Shown: positions 58,813 to 64,000 of the stretch, one piece after another
Layout: the number at the start of each line of letters is the position of its first letter
How positions within the stretch are numbered: position 1 is the stretch's first letter
DNA from: Gemmobacter sp.
GTDB lineage: Bacteria > Pseudomonadota > Alphaproteobacteria > Rhodobacterales > Rhodobacteraceae
Direction: 5' to 3'
NCBI RefSeq assembly: GCF_034676705.1
Contig: NZ_JAUCBS010000013.1
Span: 1,500,501 to 1,564,500, forward strand
DNA length: 64,000 nucleotides
The notes under the pieces: model-generated
Databases searched by the model: none
Seen by the model: the letters and a program-made list of their open reading frames with translations, nothing else
Told to the model about the DNA's origin: nothing
Translations under genes and position numbers: made by a program

Positions 58813-58925
58813 GGATAAGGTCCAGAAGCGCCCCCTTGCCGCGCGATGGGCGCAGGTGGGGCGGGTCTACGGGTAGCAAACGCCTCTGACCCGCAGGTCA
58901 GGGGGCGGCGAGGGGGGGCGCGCGA

Positions 58926-59297
58926 TCAGGCCAGCGGTGGCGCGCGCGGCGCCTGCCGGGCGCAGGGCGCGGCAGGGGGGCAGGCGGCGGGGCTGACGGC
59001 GCGGGCCGGAACGGCGGGCAGCCAGACGGGGCCGGTCACCCCAAGCGGCACCGTGACCATGCCGGGCGGCGCGCCGGGGCTGCGGTCATCGCTGCCGCGC
59101 TTGGCCACCAGCGTGGCGCGCGGGGCCTGTCCCTTGTCGGTGGTCATGGCGGCCGCCGTCAGCAGGGCCGCCGCAGGCCCGGCGCCGCTGGCCAGTCCGG
59201 CCGGGCGCGGGTGCCACAGAAGCGCAACGGCAAGCACCATCAGCAAGGCGATAAGCCTTGCCCCCGTCAGGCGCAGCAGGGATGCCGAAGCGTTCAT
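58926..59297 (-). CDS. Unrecognised protein with one membrane helix
   Basis: This is a 123-residue frame from an ATG at 59297. Upstream in-frame starts at 59315 and 59336 (GTG) also exist and none has a good ribosome site. It has a membrane helix (TGARLIALLMVLAVALLWHP), followed by an Ala/Pro-rich probable periplasmic tail with several cysteines at the end (AACPPAAPCARQAP). I do not recognise a family. It lies between the secDF gene and the SdiA-regulated-type gene on the same strand; it might be a chance frame in GC-rich DNA. Confidence 0.4.
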   Translation of the reverse strand: MNASASLLRLTGARLIALLMVLAVALLWHPRPAGLASGAGPAAALLTAAAMTTDKGQAPRATLVAKRGSDDRSPGAPPGMVTVPLGVTGPVWLPAVPARAVSPAACPPAAPCARQAPRAPPLA

Positions 59298-59377
59298 GCG
59301 CCATGCGTCGCACATTCCGCCGGCGAAGGCAAACACGCGCTGATGCCGGTTTCGTGATCGGGCAGTGCCCCGCCGCG

Positions 59378-60250
59378 CTACCGTGCCGGGGCGAAGCGGT
59401 AGAACAGGTTCGGTTCCGCCACCAGAAACAGCCTGCCGTCGGGGGCGGTCGCCACCCCTTCGGCCTGGGCAATGGCGGCCGGCAGGCCGGATTGCCCCGC
59501 CCCCAGCCCCATCCGCCCCAGCAACCGGCCGGCGGCATCATATTCCACCACCGCCGCCGACAGATGGCTGAGCAGCAGCACATGCCCCGTTGCCGCGTCC
59601 ACCGTCAGCGACGACAGGTCCAGCGTCATCAGCGACGACAGGCTGGCCGGGTGCCAGTCCGCCACCGGCGGGGTGCCGGCCAGCGGGCGGGCGGCGGCAT
59701 CGAACCCGTCCAGCACCATCACCCGCATGGGCAGCATTTCCTGCGCCAGAAACAGGCGGTTGTGCGCCTCGTCCCACGAAATCCCCTCGATCCCCATGTT
59801 GTGCCAGGCGCCGATGCCGGTGTCGATCACCGCGTCCGATGCCACGCGCGCGGTGTCGGGCGCGATGGTCACCCGGTGCAGGCGCTGGTCGCGCTCATCG
59901 GCGATCAGGAAGATGTCGCCCGCCACATGGGTGATGCCTTCGGGGTCGGCGAACCCCTCCAGCGGCAGCACGCGCAGCATGGCGCCGGCCTGGGTCAGCT
60001 CGACCACCCGAGGCGGGCGGTTGGTCACGGAAAACAGCGTGCCGCTGGCCGAGGACCAGGTCAGGCCCGACAGGTTGTCGGCCACGCCCGCCACCGGATG
60101 GCCGGGAATGTCGGCGACATGGCCGCGCGCCAGCAGGCCGCCCCCTTCGGGGACAAAGGGCCAGGACAGCAGCGGCATGGCCGCAGGGCCGAACGCGGCA
60201 CCCGTCAGGGCAAGCGCACCGACGACCAGGGGCAGCAGGGCAAGACGCAT
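59378..60250 (-). CDS. SdiA-regulated (YjiK-like) beta-propeller protein
   Basis: The 290-residue protein has an N-terminal export signal or anchor (MRLALLPLVVGALALTGAAF). Propeller repeats follow: GVADNLSGLTWSSASGTLFS, EGFADPEGITHVAGDIFLIA, HNMGIEGISWDEAHNRLFLA and AEGVATAPDGRLFLVAEPNL. The DLSGLTW...DPEGI...EGI pattern is that of the SdiA-regulated family (PF06977), extracytoplasmic proteins of unknown activity. It lies upstream of the small unknown gene and downstream of the RTX gene on the same strand. Confidence 0.82.
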   Translation of the reverse strand: MRLALLPLVVGALALTGAAFGPAAMPLLSWPFVPEGGGLLARGHVADIPGHPVAGVADNLSGLTWSSASGTLFSVTNRPPRVVELTQAGAMLRVLPLEGFADPEGITHVAGDIFLIADERDQRLHRVTIAPDTARVASDAVIDTGIGAWHNMGIEGISWDEAHNRLFLAQEMLPMRVMVLDGFDAAARPLAGTPPVADWHPASLSSLMTLDLSSLTVDAATGHVLLLSHLSAAVVEYDAAGRLLGRMGLGAGQSGLPAAIAQAEGVATAPDGRLFLVAEPNLFYRFAPAR

Positions 60251-60301
60251 CGGGACACCCGTTGAAAGGCAGCCCCGGGTGCCGGGGCCGCCGCCGGCCA
60301 C

Positions 60302-61018
60302 TCAGAACACGAAGTCGCCAATGTCAAGCTGGCCTGCCTGCATGCCTTGCAGCGTGACCGTGGTATCGGCCGACAGCGTCAGCACCAGCCCGCCCTGGGT
60401 TGCCTGGGCGCCGCGGATCACCGCCAACACCTGCGCATGGCTGAAATCGTCGAAATGCAGCCGGTCGGTGCCGTTCTGGAAATCGGTGACGGTGTCGCGC
60501 CCCTCGCCCCGTTCGAACTCGAACACATCTGCGCCCGACCCGCCAGTCAGCCAGTCGTTGCCGCGTCCGCCTTCCAGCTTGTCGTTGTCGGCGCCGCCGT
60601 CCAGCCTGTCATCGCCATCGCCGCCATCCAGATCGTCGCGGCCGGTGCCGCCATGCAGCACGTCATTGCCGCTGTCGCCGTCGATTTCGTCATTGCCGGT
60701 GCCGCCCCAGATGGTGTCGTTGCCCCGGCCTCCGTCCAGTTCGTCATTGCCATCGCCGCCCCACAGGTCGTCGTTGCCGTCGCCTCCGTCGATCTCGTCA
60801 TGGCCGGCACCGCCGCCCAGCTTGTCGTTGCCGGTGCCGCCGTCGATGTCGTCGTCGCCATCGCCGCCGTACAGCTCGTCATTGCCGTCGCCGCCATACA
60901 GCGTATCGTTGCCGGCATGCGCATAGACCGTGTCGTTGCCGCCAAGCGCCGAGATCCAGTCGGGCAGCAGCGTGCCGTTCAGCCGGTTGACGAGGTTGTT
61001 TCCGATAAGGCGTGCCAT
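60302..61018 (-). CDS. Small RTX calcium-binding protein
   Basis: The 238-residue protein is built largely of about 16 glycine/aspartate-rich nonapeptides (GGDGNDELY type) between residues about 29 and 170. These would form a calcium-bound parallel beta-roll. A C-terminal region follows (about 171-238, ADVFEFERGEGRDTVTDFQN) that ends in hydrophobic DIGDFVF, consistent with a type I secretion signal. There is no N-terminal signal peptide and no enzyme domain. AGGA lies 7 bases before the ATG (MARLIGNNLVNRL). No type I exporter genes are in the window. Confidence 0.9.
   Translation of the reverse strand: MARLIGNNLVNRLNGTLLPDWISALGGNDTVYAHAGNDTLYGGDGNDELYGGDGDDDIDGGTGNDKLGGGAGHDEIDGGDGNDDLWGGDGNDELDGGRGNDTIWGGTGNDEIDGDSGNDVLHGGTGRDDLDGGDGDDRLDGGADNDKLEGGRGNDWLTGGSGADVFEFERGEGRDTVTDFQNGTDRLHFDDFSHAQVLAVIRGAQATQGGLVLTLSADTTVTLQGMQAGQLDIGDFVF
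60546..60957 (-). repeat. 27-bp tandem repeat array encoding RTX nonapeptides
   Basis: About 15-16 degenerate 27-bp units (each GGCGGXGATGGXAATGACGAX-like on the coding strand) lie inside the RTX gene. It is a coding repeat, prone to slippage. Confidence 0.8.
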
Positions 61019-61166
61019 GATATGTCCTGTCGTTTGCCAAGTGTGCTTTCGGGCCGGACGATTCGTGTCGTTCCGCTGCCGTTGCACCGTTTCGCATGGC
61101 GCCGCTGACAGGGATCTGACGCCGATTGTCAGCGGCCTGTCAGGTCCGATGCGCTAGACAGGCGGC

Positions 61167-61478
61167 ATGAAACGCCTTGCCCTTGCCCTTTCCCTGCTGA
61201 TCGCGCTGCCGGCCACCGGCCAGCAACCGCAGGGCTCCGATTTCGAAATCGCCCGCGACGCGGTGGAACGCGGCGAGATCCTGCCGCTGGCCCGCGTTCT
61301 GGCCCTGCTGGAACGGCAGCACCCCGGCCAGGTGATCGAGGTGGAACTGGAGGTCAACGATGGCATCCGCGTCTATGAAATCGAGCTGGTGACCCCGGAC
61401 GGCCGCCTGATCGAGGTGGACATGAACGCCGCGACGGGCGAGATCCTGGACTACGAGGAAGAAGACGGGGACGACTGA
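61167..61478 (+). CDS. PepSY domain periplasmic protein
   Basis: The 103-residue protein has a signal peptide (MKRLALALSLLIALPATGQQ, cut near 18) and one PepSY domain: FEIARDAVERGEILPLARVL, HPGQVIEVELEVNDGIRVYE, IEVDMNAATGEILDYEEED. PepSY proteins bind or inhibit partner proteins, and one next to a two-component system may adjust its sensor (compare FeuN of rhizobia, inference). The stop overlaps the response regulator start (TGATG). It is divergent from the RTX gene, with promoters in 61019-61166. Confidence 0.88.
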   Translation: MKRLALALSLLIALPATGQQPQGSDFEIARDAVERGEILPLARVLALLERQHPGQVIEVELEVNDGIRVYEIELVTPDGRLIEVDMNAATGEILDYEEEDGDD

Positions 61479-62140
61479 TGCGCGCGCTTGTGGTCGAGGA
61501 TGACCGCCGGATCGCGGCCGATCTGGACCGCGCGCTGGTGGCAGCCGGCTTTCGCGTCGATCTGGTCGACGATGGCGAAACCGCCTGGTTCCGTGGCGGG
61601 ACCGAGAATTACGACCTGATCGTGCTGGATCTGGGCCTGCCGCGGCTGGACGGGCTGACGGTGCTGAAACGCTGGCGCGCCGAAGGCTGCGAAAGCCCGG
61701 TGCTGGTGCTGACCGCGCGCGGCGCCTGGACCGAACGGGTCGAGGGGATCGACGCCGGCGCCGACGATTACCTGCCCAAGCCCTTCCGCATGGAAGAACT
61801 GATCGCCCGCGCCCGCGCATTGGTGCGCCGCGCCGGCGGGCGCGGCACGGCCCAGCAGCAGGTCGGGCGGCTGACGGTGGATCTGAACCGCATGACGGTG
61901 GCGGTCGATGGCGTGCCGCAGGCGCTGACGCCGCTGGAATTCCGGCTGGTCGCCTATCTGGCGCTGCACCGCGACCGGGTGGTGCCGCCGGGCGAATTGC
62001 TGGAACATCTCTATGGCGACGACGATGCGCGCGAGGCCAATGCGCTGGAGGCCATCGTGGCCCGGCTGCGCCGCAAGCTGGGGGCGGGCCTCATCGGCAC
62101 CCGGCGCGGCTTTGGCTATCATCTGGACGCGGCCGGATGA
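61478..62140 (+). CDS. OmpR-family response regulator
   Basis: The 220-residue protein has a receiver domain (1-115) with acidic pocket D8/D9, phosphorylation site D51 (VLDLGLPRLDG), T79 and K101 (DYLPKPF). A winged-helix output domain follows (about 125-218: GVPQALTPLEFRLVAYLALH, EANALEAIVARLRRKL, IGTRRGFGYHL). It resembles QseB/FeuP regulators. Its start and stop overlap the PepSY and kinase genes, so all three are translated from one message. Confidence 0.95.
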   Translation: MRALVVEDDRRIAADLDRALVAAGFRVDLVDDGETAWFRGGTENYDLIVLDLGLPRLDGLTVLKRWRAEGCESPVLVLTARGAWTERVEGIDAGADDYLPKPFRMEELIARARALVRRAGGRGTAQQQVGRLTVDLNRMTVAVDGVPQALTPLEFRLVAYLALHRDRVVPPGELLEHLYGDDDAREANALEAIVARLRRKLGAGLIGTRRGFGYHLDAAG

Positions 62141-63498
62141 TGCGCCGGTCGCTGCGCTGGCGGCTGGGGCTGGCCGGGGCGGGCACCATCCTGATCGCGC
62201 TTGGCCTGTCGGCGGCGGGGCTCGCGCTGCTGTTCGACCGCCATGTCGAACGGGTGGCGGTCGCGGCGCTGGAAGGGCGGGCGCTGGCGCTGGCGGCCAT
62301 GGTGGAACCGGGGCCGGGCGGCGCGGTCTTTCGCCAGTCGGTCGCCGATCCGATGTATGATCGCCCCTTCTCGGGGCAGTACTGGCAGGTCGAGCTGGGC
62401 AGCGACCTGCGCCGGTCACGCTCGCTGTGGGACATGACGCTGGACTTCGCCGCCAGCCCGCCCGACCCCGGCGGATCCCGGGTGCGCACCATTCCCGGCC
62501 CGCGGGACGAACCGCTGCTGGCGGTGGAACGCCGGCTGATGGTGGGGCAGGGCCAGGCGCCGGTGCCGCTGCGCATTCTGGTGGCGACAGACCGCGCCGC
62601 GCTGACCCGGGCGCGGCAGGGGTTCCTGGGCGATCTGCTGCCCTATCTGGCGGTGCTGGGGGCGTTTCTGCTGGCGGCCTCCTGGGTGCAGGTGACCGTC
62701 GGCCTGCGCCCCTTGCGCCGCATCGGCGCCCGGGTGGCCAGCCTTGCCACCGGCGCACGGCCCCGGATGGGGCAGGATCTGCCGGTCGAGGTGACGCCGA
62801 TGGCGGCCGAGATCGACAGCCTGCTCGATGCCCGCGACCGCGAACTGGCCCGCGCCCGCCACCGGGCCGCCGATCTGGCGCATGGGTTCAAGACGCCGCT
62901 TCAGGCGCTGCTGGGCGATGCCGGGCAGTTGCGCGACCGCGGCCAGCACGACATCGCCCGCAGCATCGAAACCGTGGTGGCCGCCATGCGCCGGCTGGTC
63001 GACCGCGAACTGGCCCGCGCCCGCATCCAGTCCGACCGCACGCAGGCCGGCGCCGATCCGGCGGGGGTGCTGCACAAGATCGTCGCCGTGCTGCGCCGGA
63101 TGCCGCAAGGCGCGGCGCTGGACTGGCAGGTCAGCCCGGCGCCCGGGCCCATGGCCCGGATCGACCCCGACGACCTGACCGAGGCACTGGGCGCGCTGAT
63201 GGAAAACGCCATGCGCCACGCCACTGCGCGCGTGGTGGCGACCGTGGCCCTTGCCGGCCCGGCCGGGGTGCGGGTGACCATCCGCGACGACGGCCCCGGC
63301 GTGCCCGACGCCCAGCTGGCGCGCCTTGTCCAGCGCGGCGTGCGGCTGGACGAAGGCGGCGACGGCCAGGGCATCGGCCTTGCGATCACCGCCGATATCG
63401 TCGATGCGGCGCAGGGACAGCTGCACATGCGCAATGCGGATCCGGGGCTGGAAGTGACGCTGCACCTGCACCGCGCGACCCCTTCCAACCCGCTCTGA
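62137..63498 (+). CDS. Sensor histidine kinase
   Basis: The 453-residue kinase has two membrane helices (about 12-34 and 167-190) with a periplasmic sensor part between, then a HAMP-like stretch and the dimerisation domain with H249 in DLAHGFKTPLQALLG. The catalytic domain follows: N box MENAMRHAT, G1 DDGPGVPDAQ and G2 GDGQGIGLAIT. HGFKTPL (instead of HELRTPL) is the PhoQ/FeuQ type of H box. It pairs with the overlapping response regulator; the PepSY protein may modulate it from the periplasm. Confidence 0.94.
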   Translation: MMRRSLRWRLGLAGAGTILIALGLSAAGLALLFDRHVERVAVAALEGRALALAAMVEPGPGGAVFRQSVADPMYDRPFSGQYWQVELGSDLRRSRSLWDMTLDFAASPPDPGGSRVRTIPGPRDEPLLAVERRLMVGQGQAPVPLRILVATDRAALTRARQGFLGDLLPYLAVLGAFLLAASWVQVTVGLRPLRRIGARVASLATGARPRMGQDLPVEVTPMAAEIDSLLDARDRELARARHRAADLAHGFKTPLQALLGDAGQLRDRGQHDIARSIETVVAAMRRLVDRELARARIQSDRTQAGADPAGVLHKIVAVLRRMPQGAALDWQVSPAPGPMARIDPDDLTEALGALMENAMRHATARVVATVALAGPAGVRVTIRDDGPGVPDAQLARLVQRGVRLDEGGDGQGIGLAITADIVDAAQGQLHMRNADPGLEVTLHLHRATPSNPL

Positions 63499-63502
63499 TC
63501 TG

Positions 63503-63532
63503 CTTTCGCTCTGACCCAAATATCCCGGGGGG
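63503..63532 (+). repeat. Dispersed intergenic element, copy 6
   Basis: CTTTCGCTCTGACCC then AAATATCCCGGGGGG, starting 4 bases after the histidine kinase stop and reading along its direction. Confidence 0.85.
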
Positions 63533-63639
63533 AGGCGCGGAACGCGACCGGGGGGCAGGGCCCCCCGTCCACGGGCGGTCCGGGTGCCACCCGTCAAGAC
63601 GGGGGGGCCAGCCCCCCGTCCGGCCCCGGGGGCCGGACT

Positions 63640-63671
63640 CCCCCCGGGATATTTGGATCAGAGCGAGAGGG
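63640..63671 (-). repeat. Dispersed intergenic element, copy 7
   Basis: CCCCCCGGG, ATATTTGGATCAGAGCG, AGAGGG. The stop codon of the leftward ketopantoate-reductase-like gene (TGA, complement of 63658-63660) lies inside this copy. With copy 6 it forms an inverted pair 107 bases apart, with two G-rich hairpins between (about 63550-63566 and 63600-63617). Confidence 0.9.
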
Positions 63672-64000
63672 CATGGGCGTGCAGATCGGCCAGCAGTTCC
63701 GCCGCCGGCCAGCGGCGCGGGCTGGCGAAGGCGGCATGGACCAGCGCGGTCAGCCGGGCATTGACCGGCGCGCGGGCGCCCAGCCGCGCGGCCAGCGCCA
63801 CCACCGCGCCGTTCAGCCAGTCGATTTCCGACGGGCGCCCGGCGGCCAGATCCTCGGCCATCGACGACCGCGCCGCCGGGTCGATGCGCAGCATCCGGCC
63901 CGCGATCAGCCGGAAGGCCGGGTCGGGCAGGCGCAGCACGGCCGGCATCAGCCGGAGCGGCAGCGGGGTCAGGCGGGCCGGGCGCAGGCGGGCCGCGGCC
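63658..64000 (-). CDS. Ketopantoate reductase family protein (C-terminal part)
   Basis: About 114 C-terminal residues are seen; the start lies beyond the window. The stretch ARSSMAEDLAAGRPSEIDWL, followed by NGAVVALAARLGARAPVNAR, is the ApbA/PanE C-terminal signature, with the helical domain that clamps substrate and NADPH. Whether this is PanE itself or a paralogue cannot be told without the N-terminal Rossmann domain. It converges on the histidine kinase gene, and its stop codon is inside a dispersed repeat copy. Confidence 0.85.
   Translation of the reverse strand, partial: AAARLRPARLTPLPLRLMPAVLRLPDPAFRLIAGRMLRIDPAARSSMAEDLAAGRPSEIDWLNGAVVALAARLGARAPVNARLTALVHAAFASPRRWPAAELLADLHAHALSL

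Noticed and set aside
60546..60957. Regularly spaced short repeats resembling a CRISPR array
   Set aside because: The units are contiguous 27-bp coding repeats in frame with RTX nonapeptides, without unique spacers, and no cas genes are near.

Overview
The window looks like chromosomal DNA of an alphaproteobacterium of the Rhodobacter/Paracoccus group (Rhodobacterales). The evidence is the very high GC content, a TakP-type TRAP receptor close to the one described in Rhodobacter sphaeroides, several DctP/TctC-type uptake systems, a DUF1127 protein, and a dispersed intergenic element with the core ATATTTGGATCAGAGCG. No rRNA, tRNA or CRISPR array was recognised. The window cuts a LysR-type gene at its left edge and a ketopantoate-reductase-like gene at its right edge.

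Layout. 1-6.6 kb: a partial LysR regulator, a DUF1127 protein, a BI-1 family membrane protein, guaA with an ABM-domain monooxygenase, an EamA exporter, a divergent GIY-YIG/DUF2239 pair and a second LysR regulator. 6.7-17.3 kb: one leftward block carries a TakP-like TRAP receptor, a terminator-like hairpin, then an apparent seven-gene operon (IlvD-type dehydratase, FAD-linked 2-hydroxyacid dehydrogenase, BCKDH E1alpha/E1beta/E2, Lpd, acyl-CoA dehydrogenase). Read together, these genes would import 2-keto acids, form more of them from hydroxy or dihydroxy acids, and oxidise them through acyl-CoA to enoyl-CoA. 17.5-26.4 kb: an iron or siderophore acquisition region has a TonB-dependent receptor, a MarR regulator, three unrecognised proteins, a 757-bp IS1595-family (IS1016 group) insertion, a FatBCDE/CeuBCDE-like ABC importer and a DUF2218 protein.

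26.5-34.5 kb: an AAA ATPase is followed by the transglutaminase/ATP-grasp/alpha-E set (TGase-DUF2126, a CP-ATP-grasp:alpha-E fusion and a second TGase). This is a predicted but poorly characterised peptide-ligase/peptidase system; its usual proteasome-like Anbu partner is missing here. 34.6-38.7 kb: a molybdenum locus has fdhD, a small membrane peptide, a ModE-type regulator without Mo-binding domains, and modABC, with two strong Mo-box palindromes. 38.8-42.5 kb: takP (TTG start) converges on takQM. 42.8-45 kb: a metallophosphoesterase is paired with a Ser/Thr kinase fused to a universal stress protein domain. 45-48 kb: a TctABC tricarboxylate-type transporter.

48.1-51.3 kb: divergent oxyR and katG, an oxidative stress unit. 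51.5-56.1 kb: a zinc metallopeptidase, a tyrosine-phosphatase-like protein, a HAD phosphatase, a PaaI thioesterase, a CNNM/HlyC-type membrane protein and an ExoD-like protein. 56.2-58.8 kb: a single-chain SecDF. 58.9-61 kb: an unrecognised protein, an SdiA-regulated-type propeller protein and a small RTX protein with about 16 calcium-binding nonapeptides. 61.2-63.5 kb: a PepSY protein, response regulator and histidine kinase operon.

No single locus can be shown from sequence alone to be an undescribed system. The best candidates for a closer look are the kinase-USP/phosphoesterase pair, the ATP-grasp/alpha-E/transglutaminase locus without Anbu, and the 2-keto-acid operon with its orphan TRAP receptor.
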